DNA of 64,000 nucleotides from assembly GCA_003255065.1 (NCBI GenBank), contig QAOA01006013.1:897551-961550 (forward strand), in the 5' to 3' direction. The notes beneath the pieces are model-generated. The model did not search any database and was not told the origin of the DNA. It saw nothing but the letters and a program-made list of their open reading frames with translations. A program made the position numbers and the translations under genes. This DNA comes from Cercis canadensis (lineage: Eukaryota; Streptophyta; Magnoliopsida; Fabales; Fabaceae). Shown here one piece after another: positions 51,987 through 63,314 of the stretch (its first letter is position 1; every line of letters starts with the position of its first letter).

Positions 51987-54900
51987 ATGGACACAAGACG
52001 GCTCCAAGCGGATTCAATACCTATTTTCAGAGAAGGGATTGGTCTGCTTCTCTATCGTTGGTCCGCACTCCGCACCGCTGTTGAGAACGAATGGGGCGGC
52101 CGAGAATCGTGCCGCAAAGCCGAACAATTCGGCACCGACGTTCTTTCATGGTTCACTCAATCCAAAGGTAAACGATTCTCTCACTTTCTAATCAGGCTTA
52201 CTGCTCTGGATTTTACTGACCAAGTTTTCTTTTTTCCTTTTTTCTCTTTTCGAGTTCAATCCATTAACACTGCTCTGCAAATTTCACAATAAGATGATGG
52301 AATTATGATTTGGAATTATTATTCAAATACAAGTTAATTACTAATGAAACTGGCTATCTATTTGTGCCTGGTCTCTTATCCACGTTGCTAGATGGAACCC
52401 TCACCTACCTGGTAAGGATTCAGAAAAGAAAATTTAAACTGGAAAGAACAAGCTATTCAATTTGTACGATGAGATTAAATGTATGGTGGTGAAATCCTTT
52501 TGCCATGATAGTTAGAAATCTTATCCCTGTCTCTACTGCGATGTTCAGCATTCAAACCTATCCTAGTGATGATGAAGAATGTAAAGATAAAGAACAGATT
52601 TTACTGATTTGCCTAGGGATACTACGTGCAAAAAGAGATTTGTACTCATGTTACTGTAATGTATTTTTCATTTTGAGATGATATTCCCTTATTCTGTTCA
52701 TGGATATAAACTGCAACTTCTTTTTTCTTTTCACTGATTTTATTACCCTTTTCTAACCAGAGCCCCTTTATATCGATGACTTGGAGAAGATACTTGATGA
52801 TGGTATGCTTTCTCTCAATGTAGAGGTTGACGATGGCAGCATTGAAGAGGTATGTTCTCTCTGCGTTTTTTGGGCTCAAATTCTTGTAATTTTAATAATT
52901 TGTGGTTGTAATCTGTCAATTCTATTTTTGATGAATATGCGTTGTATACTCATTCTTATTTTATTATCCTGCCGTCTGGTGAAGGGGGAAATAAATCTAG
53001 GTGGCCATTTGATGCCATGTTTTAGCTCCACTATAATCATAATTTATAACTCTTCATTTTGACAAAGAAGCTATGATTAGCTTGTTATTTATGTCCTTTA
53101 TTCTTGCTAATGGACTAGAGTATGTGTGTGATGTGGTAAATCAAGTTCATGGTTTTTGTATGGCTAATGCCAAAACATATGTTGGATTGTAGAATGCCTT
53201 AGTTTGTCTGTGATTACTATTAACTTTTTTCCTGCTAAGTTTTCCGATTAAAGTTCAGGAAGAGCCAAATTTTTAGTTTGAGGTACATGTCAAATGACTA
53301 GTATTTAATTGTCATTAGCCAATTCTTGAGTGAACTTGTATTATTGCTCAATGCTTGTTGGTCATATTGATTCTTATAGGATTTTAGTTAAAGAGTTTTA
53401 GCATCTCACATGCCACTGTTGGTGACTAATTTCTGATATATTTATATCACTGCGATATTGGCTATGAGCTATGAGTTCTAATTTTTCATTNTCATTAGCC
53501 AATTCTCTGTCAGATCCCTTTTATCTGTTTTAGTGGTACTTGAGTGAACTTGTATTATTGCTCAATGCTTGTTGGTCATATTGATTCTTATAGGATTTTA
53601 GTTAAAGAGTTTTAGCATCTCACATGCCACTGTTGGTGACTAATTTCTGATATATTTATATCACTGCGATATTGGCTATGAGCTATGAGTTCTAATTTTT
53701 CATTTTCATGTTAATGGTTTTACAGGTATCTGAAAAGCTAATGATAATGCATGAAGAATGTTTAGAAGGTGACTTTAGGTCTATTGAGATCCTAAGGGAA
53801 GCTGCTCTTAAGCAAACTGCACCTTCTCATGTGCCAGAGGTAAACTATAGTAAGATATGTTTGGAAGGGATCTTTACTGTTTTATACTTCGATTGTTTGT
53901 GGATTAGTTTATGGGATTACATATCATTAGTCTTGCTATTACAAGTGTTACACAATAGGGTATTTTAGGAGGGAGGAAAAATATAAATGAGTAATTGTTT
54001 GATATGATGCGTGATTTTGGTACGTTCTACCTCAACTTTTTGAGACAAGATTTTGCAGGCTACTGTGATGTTTTTAGTATTTTAACATATTTGGTTGGAG
54101 AAAAAAAGATGTGGCCTCTACACGTTCTGTACATTAGGAAAGTCCTTTTGGAATCTGTTCAGTGTTTTAGAAATGGGGTTCTGAAGGAGTTTCCCATGAG
54201 GTTCTAAAGAGTTGAAGGGGTTTACCTTTATGGTGTATTTTCTTTTTCTTACTTTGACAGTGCAATAGGAGGAAATTGTATCCTCTGGTCTTCCTTCCCC
54301 CTCTCCTTTATCCCCAAATAAACAAATGGAAGTTGATTATGTTGGACTAGAAAATCTTGTGTGCCTCTTTGCTGGTTTCTCATCTAGTGGTTATCATCCT
54401 GCCTTTCAAAATTTCGCTGTGCCTGTTAGTTTAAAAGCTTATAAGTCTTTTAGTCACTCAACTAGTCATAAATTTCACATGTTCTTGGGTGCTTCCATTG
54501 TCTCGGTTCTGTTCCTTCCATGGTATATAGTATCCAAGATCATTAGAATATATTCAAGAATAAGTCCAGAATTACCATATTTCACCATTTGAAAAATAAG
54601 TCAAGAATGACATGCTTCTGGTGAAGTTGAGGAACCTGACGGATGTTAAGATATTTTTCAATGATAAAATGAAATGAGGAAAGACCTGCATTTTTTCATC
54701 ACCATAGTGTAAAATTCATGAGCAATATTTTTCCCAATGTCATTGTAAATAGAGACTGCTAGTTGCAATAAACATGCTTGGTCCTTGGATAAAGAACAAG
54801 CACATATATAATATTTCCCCTTGTCATCACATGTGCTATGCAACAATAGGATGATTATCCACTCTACTGGAATTTGCATGTGTTAATAATTTTGGAGGCT

Positions 54901-55132
54901 TATGCTGTGCCAGATTGTGAATGACAATGAAGACTGTGACGATGATGAAGACGAAGACAACACAATTGGAGACGACAATTCTTCAAACATGAAGGTGGAC
55001 GAGCCACAATCTGAATCACACTTGAACTTGGTGAACGTGGCTGTTAATGGGCCTGGCCCAAAGGTTACAGCTGAACCAGATGACGGATGGGTTGTAGTCT
55101 CAAATAGACGAAATAAGGGTGGAAAAAATTAG
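51987..55132 (+). CDS. TSR2: TSR2-type pre-rRNA-processing protein
   Basis: In yeast, Tsr2 is an acidic escort chaperone that takes ribosomal protein eS26 from its importin and hands it to the nascent 40S particle. Four exons join in phase: 51987-52167, 52761-52849, 53726-53839 and 54914-55132, giving 200 aa. The TSR2 core is in exons 1-3: FREGIGLLLYRWSALRTAVE and ENEWGGRESCRKAEQFGTDV, then LYIDDLEKILDDGML and VSEKLMIMHEECLEGDF. The C-terminus has the acidic stretch NEDCDDDEDEDNTIGDD and ends DDGWVVVSNRRNKGG, as in plant homologues. The start is the first ATG in a purine-rich leader. Intron 2 contains an assembly-type duplication around N 53491 that does not touch coding sequence. Confidence 0.93.
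53312..53704. other. Assembly join: ~180-bp duplicate around single N at 53491 (TSR2 intron 2)
   Basis: 53312-53490 and 53492-53704 are near-identical; the second has 34 extra bases (CTGTCAGATCCC...GGTACT). They fit overlapping contig ends from two alleles that differ by an indel. Confidence 0.8.
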
Positions 55133-55690
55133 ATGAAAACCACTCAAATTATCTTTTGACGATGTGTCGTCCTCGGCTTTGTTCTTGAGGTTCTAATACC
55201 AATATTTTATGTGTGGATAACTATGTATCTGTATTTTTGGTTTACTTATTTAAAAATCCGTGTTCTGAAATCTTTTTAAAAGAGGATATAGGCTCATATT
55301 TAGGATTTCTATTTCTGCATCCTTTTGCTTTTCTTCTTTTTTGTTTTTTAAGCGGTGCTTGGTGACACATGAAATTAACTCATTCTCTGCCTCTGACTAT
55401 AAGAAAAGATGTCTCTTATGTGGCTCTGTAAAGTACGGTTGCTAGGAGTATCTTGTTATGCAAGGTAGAATGATCACCATAACTTGTCACGCTGATGATA
55501 AAAATTACTGAATGTTAGCAAATTAATTGCATAGCTTGAGTTGTGTTGCAGTACCCTCTATTTGCTGAACATGTGGACATTATCCTTAAGTCACCAGGAG
55601 ATGCGCAATAATTTCTTGACCTTATTCTGCATTTCTTGAATGCACCCCTTTAGCTGCCAAATCCATCATGGGTTGCAAAGATGCCCCTTT
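55133..55690. other. Intergenic DNA between TSR2 and the glyoxal oxidase gene
   Basis: TSR2 3' flank; no further gene or repeat seen. Confidence 0.55.
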
Positions 55691-55696
55691 TATGCA

Positions 55697-55704
55697 TATA
55701 TAAA
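55697..55704 (+). promoter_or_regulatory. Probable TATA box of the glyoxal oxidase gene
   Basis: TATATAAA lies 104 bp before the ATG at 55808, a usual distance when the leader is ~70 nt, and an ATGCAT palindrome overlaps its upstream edge. Confidence 0.5.
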
Positions 55705-55807
55705 TTAATTCCATTCCCTCCTGTCCCTCAACCCCATCACAACAACTCCTTACTGCTAAATTCAACTATATTCCTCCAAGGCTCCTCCTTCTCCGTGTTT
55801 ACCCAGA

Positions 55808-57478
55808 ATGAGACCTAGCATCATCATAATCCTCTGCATACTAGTTTCATGTCCAAATTTTCAAACCGCAGTGGTATCATCTCAAACTTTGTCATCAGCT
55901 TTTAGCTCCCAAGGAGAATGGCATCTCTTATATGAAAGCATTGGCATATCAGCGATGCACATGCAAGTTCTAAGTAACAACAAAGTGATAATTTTCGACC
56001 GAACAGATTTTGGCCCCTCAAACCTCTCCCTTCCTGGTGGCCGTTGTCGGATGGACCCTCTTGATACTGCCCTTAAAGTTGACTGCACTGCTCACTCTGT
56101 GCTCTATGACATTGGCTCCAACATTTTCCGACCTCTAATAGTACAAACGGACACTTGGTGTTCCTCAGGCTCTGTTCTCCCCAACGGAACCCTCGTCCAG
56201 ACAGGCGGCTTCAACGACGGTGAACGAAACATTCGCATGTTCACCCCATGCTTAGACGAAACATGTGATTGGCTTGAATTCCCCAGTTACTTGTCTGAAC
56301 GAAGATGGTATGCCACGAATCAAATACTACCAGATGGTCGTGTTATTATTGTTGGAGGGAGAAGACAATTCAGCTACGAGTTCTTCCCTACAAGTTCCGA
56401 TAATCCTTCCTTGCCTACACCCACTTTCTTTCTTAGCTTCCTCCAAGAAACCAATGACCCAAATGAAAATAATTTGTACCCATTTGTGCACCTTTTACCC
56501 GATGGGAACCTTTTCATTTTCGCCAACACCCGTTCCATTTCATTTGACTATAAACAAAACCTTGTTGTCAAAGAGTTTCCTCGTATCCCAGGTGACGATC
56601 CTCGGAACTATCCAAGCACTGGCTCAGCGGTACTTCTCCCACTAGACGAAAACAAAGACAATATCGAAGCTGAGGTCCTGATTTGTGGGGGTGCACAACA
56701 AGTTTCATTCTGGAATGCCATAAATGGAAGCTTCATGCTAGCTCTTAATACATGTGGACGTCTCAAAGTAACTGACCAAAACCCTAACTGGGTCATGGAG
56801 AACATGCCAGTCCCACGAGTAATGGGCGACATGTTACTTCTCCCCACCGGCGACGTCATAATCATCAATGGCGCCAAGCTTGGCACCGCCGGGTGGGAGA
56901 ACGGCCGTGAACCGGTGCTGACACCGGTCATATACTGGAGTTCTCCAAATGACCCACATTGGCGGTTTACGGTGATGGCAGCTGCATCAAGGCCTAGAGT
57001 TTACCATTCCTCAGCAGTATTGTTAACGGATGGAAGGGTGTTAGTTGGTGGTAGCAACCCACACATGTATTATAATTTCAGTGGGGTTGAGTACCCTACG
57101 GACCTTAGCTTGGAGGCCTTTTCACCGCCATATTTGTCACCTGACTTTGATATAACGCGGCCAACAATTATGTACTTCACAGGTGATTTTATAGGGTACA
57201 GAGTGTTCTGTTATATTACATTCACGGTAAGCAAATTTGTTTCAGCAAGTGAACTATCGGTTAGGCTGGTGGCTCCATCATTTACGACGCATTCTTTCGC
57301 CATGAATCAGAGAATGGTGGTGCTCAAGTTGATTGCGGTTACGTACGTGAGGGGAGAGACTTATTATGCCTCCGTGGCGGGGCCATCCACGCCCGAGATT
57401 GCACCACCGGGGTACTATTTATTATTTGTGGTAAATTCAGGTGCACCCAGTTCTGGTGTGTGGGTGAAAGTGCAGTAA
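55808..57478 (+). CDS. Glyoxal oxidase-like copper radical oxidase (aldehyde oxidase GLOX family)
   Basis: These secreted enzymes oxidise aldehydes such as glyoxal or methylglyoxal to acids and release H2O2 in the cell wall. The single-exon frame of 556 aa is full length for the plant family. It has a signal peptide (about residues 1-25, MRPSIIIILCILVSC), a seven-bladed kelch-like galactose-oxidase fold with repeated LPDGRV/LLPTGDV strands, and a C-terminal DUF1929 domain from about 445. All copper-radical ligands can be assigned by comparison with galactose oxidase: Cys118 (TDTWCSSG) and Tyr168 (RRWYATNQ) for the Cys-Tyr cofactor, Tyr399 and His400 (RVYHSSAVLL), and His495 (SFTTHSF). The start is the first ATG after the TATA box and gives the expected signal peptide. 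It seems intact and active. It is the last clear host gene in the window. Confidence 0.95.
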   Translation: MRPSIIIILCILVSCPNFQTAVVSSQTLSSAFSSQGEWHLLYESIGISAMHMQVLSNNKVIIFDRTDFGPSNLSLPGGRCRMDPLDTALKVDCTAHSVLYDIGSNIFRPLIVQTDTWCSSGSVLPNGTLVQTGGFNDGERNIRMFTPCLDETCDWLEFPSYLSERRWYATNQILPDGRVIIVGGRRQFSYEFFPTSSDNPSLPTPTFFLSFLQETNDPNENNLYPFVHLLPDGNLFIFANTRSISFDYKQNLVVKEFPRIPGDDPRNYPSTGSAVLLPLDENKDNIEAEVLICGGAQQVSFWNAINGSFMLALNTCGRLKVTDQNPNWVMENMPVPRVMGDMLLLPTGDVIIINGAKLGTAGWENGREPVLTPVIYWSSPNDPHWRFTVMAAASRPRVYHSSAVLLTDGRVLVGGSNPHMYYNFSGVEYPTDLSLEAFSPPYLSPDFDITRPTIMYFTGDFIGYRVFCYITFTVSKFVSASELSVRLVAPSFTTHSFAMNQRMVVLKLIAVTYVRGETYYASVAGPSTPEIAPPGYYLLFVVNSGAPSSGVWVKVQ

Positions 57479-57601
57479 ATTATAGGCTACGCATAGTTGC
57501 ACTTAATTTGGTTAAGTGGTTGTTGATTATTGGTAAATTTAATTCATGAGATTGAAATATTGAATATAGAATTTTCAAGTCATATACCAGAAAAAGAAAA
57601 A

Positions 57602-58193
57602 GAATTTTCAAGTCGAAGTTTCTATATCCCGCCACGGACCACGGTGATGTCTTATTGGTTAACTTTTTTTCTGTTTAAAGTTAAATGATGGAGATTTAAA
57701 CTTTAAACACGTAATTTTCTAAACCCGTCGTTAACTAATAAAGACAAAAGTATAAATATATTCTCTTATGATCTAAAATATTCATCTATTTAATTATCTT
57801 ACCAGTCATTATGATCAATTCCGTTTTCGTCCCCTGATTTCCCACATCATCTATTAGGAATATTGCTCCCTATAAATAAGTTGGGTTCTTTTTTATNGAA
57901 TTTTCAAGTCGAAGTTTCTATATCCCGCCACGGACCACAGTGATGTCTTATTGGTTAATTAACTTTTTTTCTGTTTAAAGTTAAATGATAGAGATTTAAA
58001 CTTTAAACACGTAATTTTCTAAACCCGTCGTTAACTAATAAAGACAAAAGTATAAATATATTCTCTTATGATCTAAAATATTGATCTATTTAATTATCTT
58101 ACCAGTCATTATGATCAATTCCGTTTTCGTCCCCTGATTTCCCACATCATCTATTAGTATTGCTCCCTATAAATAAGTTGGGTCCTTTTTTAT
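57602..58193. other. Assembly join: ~295-bp duplicate around single N at 57897
   Basis: 57602-57896 and 57898-58193 are near-identical (a few substitutions and small indels) in the 3' flank of the oxidase gene. Same pattern as the other N junctions. Confidence 0.8.
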
Positions 58194-58469
58194 TTAATAA
58201 AAATTTAATTTAGAAATATTGTTTTCCAAACACTTCTAATAAAGAAAGTAGGTTAGATAAGAATACTCCTCTTAAGGGATAGTAACTCAAAGAGATTGGA
58301 TTGCATAAATAGCCAATAATTAAGAGGTTTTATTGTTATAATGACGTAAGAGTTTAACTAAGACAAATTTTGATTTGTATATATAGGAAGAATATATAAA
58401 TAAGGTTATTTTAAGTAATCAGAATTAAAAGTAATTGGAAGTGAGCGTAGAGGCAAATGAGAGTGCCAG

Positions 58470-59368
58470 TTAGGGGTGTACACAACCCGGACCACCCGCA
58501 GTAAACCGATCGAAAAATGGCAAATTCGACGGTTCTAGATGAAAGCCAAACAAAATCGGATGACTGAGATATGAGATATCGGTTTGGACCGATTAGTTCA
58601 GTTTACACTTAATAAAACTGGAGTAAACAGAACCCGATCAAACATTTATCTAACATTATCTTTTTCCCTCGTTCTTCACGCCTTCACATCTCTCTCCACA
58701 ATTGCTTTTAGTTTCCTCTTTCTTCCTCTCTCACCCCGACTCATTCCAGTTTCCTTTTTCTTCTCTCATTCTTTCTCTCCACTTTGTTGGTCTCTGTGAT
58801 TTTGCTATGTTCTAATGGCAAATCCTTCGTTGGGAACCAACACCCTCTTGGTCTTATATTTTCCTTCAGTAGTCACTAGCAAAGTTCTTAAATTTTTGGA
58901 TGCAAATTCTTCAACAAGCTGCTTAGAGGACATGCTTATTTCTCCCTATGATTCAACGGATGTCATTGGACTTTTCAATTTTTCTCCATCAAGATTCTTT
59001 GTTGCCTTTAGTATGGGGTTCTGCTCTATATCTGGATGCTTCAGAAGACCTCCAGAAGTCAGTGTCTCTTAGCAACCAATTCGAATATTCTGCAACTTGG
59101 TTTCGAGGAATGGCTTCTCGTGATTTCTAGATGGTTCTTCTTGTGAAACAAAAAGCGTAGTAAGCTAAACTAGATTTTTCCACTTGTATGGTTGTTGATT
59201 TTGCAAATTGATACAACCCACATGCTACAAAACGTACCGATTATAACTGATTTCATCAGTTCTTTGTTCTGGTTGATCGATGACGGGTGGGAATTTTCCC
59301 AACTTGATGGTCATCAGTCGTGTGAGATTTGGCACCAAAACCGACTGAACCTGACCATGAACACCCCA
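58470..59368. mobile_element. Second hAT-like non-autonomous element
   Basis: It begins TTAGGGGTGTACACAACCCG and ends near GAACACCCCA. The flanks carry AGTGCCA at 58462-58468 and 59369-59375, extended to 8 bp with one mismatch. Subterminal words (CGGTTTGGACCGATTAG, ACCGACTGAACC) resemble those of the element at 21476-22757. The interior (about 58650-59150) is pyrimidine-rich and then richer in codon-like sequence, but I recognise no protein. Possibly it carries host-derived sequence. Confidence 0.55.
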
Positions 59369-59559
59369 AGTGCCACTAAATATACTCATATATTAGTGTT
59401 TGTAAGTTTAATGCTTATTTTAATTCATAAATTTAATTTTTTTGGTATTTTAGTTATGACTATGAATTTGAACATGGAACTTACAAATCTTGAAGATGAT
59501 CTCAGTACTACTTGACTATAAATCATTTGTAAAAACATAGAATTAAATTTATTTTTAGG

Positions 59560-61380
59560 AGTATTTGCCAATGTTATGTGATTTATGAACGCAAGTACAT
59601 GCTATCATTTAACAAGTAATAAAGAGTAAGTAGAGTATCGTCCCACGAGAAATTATTGCTATCAATTACTGAAATTATGTTAAACTCAATCTTAATTATT
59701 TGAACAAACAAAAGGTAAAAATAATGACTATTAACCTAGAAGAACACTGGAAATAAATGGAAAGCAAAAGCAATCGAAGATTAACCACGATAATAAAGCT
59801 TAGGGTTTCTAATTTCACCATAACTAATCCGAATTAAATTTCCTATCTCATCAACCTATAATTATTTTCTTAGTTGATAGTTGTGATTCCCTAAATTTTT
59901 TACTAGTCTCTCCTAAAGTCTAATGAAAACATCATTGATTGCTAACTCACTATATTCTTATGTAAATTAAAATAACTAATAATTTATTAAGCTTTGTGGA
60001 TCTCATTTAGCGACTACACAAATCATGTATGTATATTCATATCTTACATGCAATTTATGGCATTCAATGCGATGAACTAAGACACATAAGTCTCCTTTCG
60101 ATTTCATTATGATTAACCAATCATTTAATTGTAGCCAATTAATTAGAAGCATTAAGCACATGGGAGAATACTCAACTAAGGAAAATAATTCATTGACTAA
60201 ATTAATAGAAAATTTAAACATTAATAGTTAATTTATATTATAGCCCTAAAAAAAGAAATTAGTTCATAACTAAAATAATAAACATTCTAACAATTGTCTT
60301 AAACATAAAGAAATAAATGAAGNTCTAATTTCACCATAACTAATCCGAATTAAATTTCCTATCTCATCAACCTATAATTATTTTCTTAGTTGATAGTTGT
60401 GATTCCCTAAATTTTTTACTAGTCTCTCCTAAAGTCTAATGAAAACATCATTGATTGCTAACTCACTATATTCTTATGTAAATTAAAATAACTAATAATT
60501 TATTAAGCTTTGTGGATCTCATTTAGCGACTACACAAATCATGCATGTATATTCATATCTTACATGCAATTTATGGCTTTCAATACGATGAACTAAGACA
60601 CATAAGTCTCCTTTCGATTTCATTATGATTAACCAATCATTTAATTGTGGCCAATTAATTAGAAGCATTAAGCACATGGGAAAATACTCAACTAAGGAAA
60701 ATAATTCATTGACTAAATTAATAGAAAATTTAAACATTAATAGTTAATTTATATTATAGCCCTAAAAAAAGAAATTAGTTCATAACTAAAATAATAAACA
60801 TTCTAACAATTGTCTTAAACATAAAGAAATAAATGAAGAAGAAGAAAACTCAATTTGGAGTTGAATTTGATGTTGTAGCCGTCTTCTTCATGTCTTGCTC
60901 TTCTCTCCTTCAATTTTCTCCTTTGGAAACTCCCTTTTCAAACCTTAAAATCTTATATTTATAGGCTTTGAGAAGTCCAGGCCCATAAGAAAACGTTTTA
61001 GGAAAGAATACCTTAAAAGTTGAAATTTTTTACGTCTCCAAGTGCCTAGGCTCTAGCTTTTGGCGCCTAAGGCGCTCAAGCTTCTGCCAAGGAACCCCAA
61101 TATATGACGTGTAGCGCCTAGGTGCTAGTCTCTCAGCCAAGAACTCTTCAAGACGCAGCAGAGCAGTGGGCCCCTATAGGCTCTCATGGCACTGCCTATG
61201 CAATCCTTTTCTTCCTGTTTCAGTGCCTTGATGTCACCAAATTTTACCCATACGTCATTTTCTCTCTTCCTACAAAGTAAACACCAAAACACACACAAGA
61301 CTAATAAAAACTCTCAAAAACTAACTAAATATCAAGTAAATTGTATCTAATTTACCAATATAAAATCCACTCATCAGTCA
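59560..61380. repeat. Unclassified repeat-rich DNA including a 515-bp assembly duplicate
   Basis: The stretch with GTAGAGTATCGTCCCACGAG (about 59630-59650) has the look of non-coding retroelement DNA common in plant genomes; no protein domain was found. 59808-60322 and 60324-60838 are equal-length copies (515 bp, few substitutions) separated by the single N at 60323, so one is probably an artefact. Small frames in each copy (60221-60003 and 60737-60519, minus) are merely duplicates of each other. Confidence 0.5.
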
Positions 61381-61839
61381 ACAATTTTGATTGTTTGTTA
61401 TTTCTCAATGATCTAAGAAGCATAGAATAGTTGAAATAGATAAAGATACAAAAAATTATTACGACCTTTTCTAAGGTTTAGATAAATGACATGTATAATT
61501 TTTGTTTTCAAAATTATCAATTAGTTCTATTACTTTTTATTCCTCTTCTACATTTTAACCCATTTAGTTTAGACATTCGTGTATAAAACTAGCAAAATAA
61601 TTTAAAATTGATTATATCACTTATTCGTATACTTTTAAACTGAAAATGATAACATATAAATTTATCTAAATGTTTATTTTTATTAAATGTATTTAAATAT
61701 TTATATAATTATAATCTTAAAACAATATTTCATACCGTGTATAGATAAACCTTTTAAGTAGTACAAAATAATCAACCATAACTATTCATCTAACTACTAA
61801 TAAGGTATTGGCTGGAAGTAGGTTGAACCATAAGATATT

Positions 61840-63062
61840 CTAGACAATATTTTAAAAACTAAATCGATGAGTGAACCAGTGTGGCAAAAAATATTAATCG
61901 GACCGGTTGGACCGTGCGATCAGACCGATTGAATTGAAGTTTTTTCTAAACTTAAAAATTAACACAAAAAATAAACGGGAATTCTATGATAATACGTAAG
62001 TATGCTATACTACACTGACGTGACAAGTATACATAATTTGTATATTTTATTATATATAAAATATAATTTATTTAATTTTTTAAATAAATTTAAAAATAGT
62101 TAATTTGTACATATATCATTCATTTATTAGTTATTCTTATGTAATATGACATACTACATAAATACTAAAAATATCTAAGAAACCTCCAAAAATAAAACAT
62201 GAAAGATGAAGCACAAATCATTAAATTTAACTCATAAGTAAAAGTCTCAAATTTAAAGATTCAAATAACTAAAAATTAAAAGATATAAAAATCTAATCTA
62301 TATACATCTAATTTAAATGGTGACCTATAACAAAATTAGATTGTTTTAATAGTCAACATCTCTTATAAGTTCACATACTCTTAACATAATCAAGTTCACA
62401 ATTTTTAACATAACAAAATTAGATAATCATAACATATAAATAAATAACTAGATAATCATAACAAAAAAAAAAGATATAGATAAATAAATAACCAAGAAAC
62501 TAATTAAATCGTGCATAATAAACTAAGAGGAAAAAAAATGCAATAACATGTGATGTCGAACCCACATAGTTGCATATGATTTTGTTCTATCTTAGTGGAG
62601 TTAGTGATACATGTGCATTAAATAATAACAAAAAATGAGGAAAAAAATGAGAAGATGAGAATAATAATAAAGCAATGAGTTAATGGTTAAAGTTTTAAGA
62701 AATTAGTAAAATGTCTTAAGTTAAAGCTTGTGTACTATGTAATTATATGTTATAATTTTTACATATTTAAATATTTAATATTAAATAAATCTACTAAATA
62801 ATTAAAAAATAATTTTTGTGCAACAATAAATATAAGTCCTGATTGCCCTAATGATTTAAAAAGGAAAAAATTACTTTCTTAAATCCTCTCATGAGCAATT
62901 TCCCTTTCAATTATACAAATTTTGCAAGTCATCCGATTTTCATTGGTTTTAAGTGGTTTAACTGGTGCAACGATTCATAGGTATGAACTGAATCGATTTC
63001 TTCACCAAGTATCGGTCAAACGATTGAACCGGACAATTCGGTCTGGTTTTAAAAACAGTGGT
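61840..63062. mobile_element. Possible third hAT-like repeat
   Basis: The left end has TATTTTAAAAACT followed by GGACCGGTTGGACCG. The right end has GAACCGGACAATTCGG followed by GGTTTTAAAAACAGTG. The inverted order of AACCGG words and of TTTTAAAAAC suggests terminal inverted repeats, but the termini are imperfect and no duplication was found. The interior is very AT-rich and non-coding. Confidence 0.3.
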
Positions 63063-63314
63063 TATAGGCCAAAGGTCCTGAATTTGAATTCTTAGAGTTA
63101 CACTTATTAGGATCCCAAACATGGATTAATCTCATATTCAAATGGTGTGGGGATACTCTAGTGTAAAAAAAAAAACTATTCATCTAACTATGTTCAAATA
63201 ATGAAGCCAAGTGTATATTTTTTTAGAAAACTAGAAAAGCCATGTGTTATTTACTGTACTTACCCATCAAGTGGCATTTGGTACAAAAAAAAAAAAAAGT
63301 TTCTGGAAAACATC

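Noticed and set aside
60003-60737. Two 72-aa minus-strand frames with near-identical sequence
   Set aside because: They are the two sides of the N-60323 duplicate, so their conservation is not evidence of coding.
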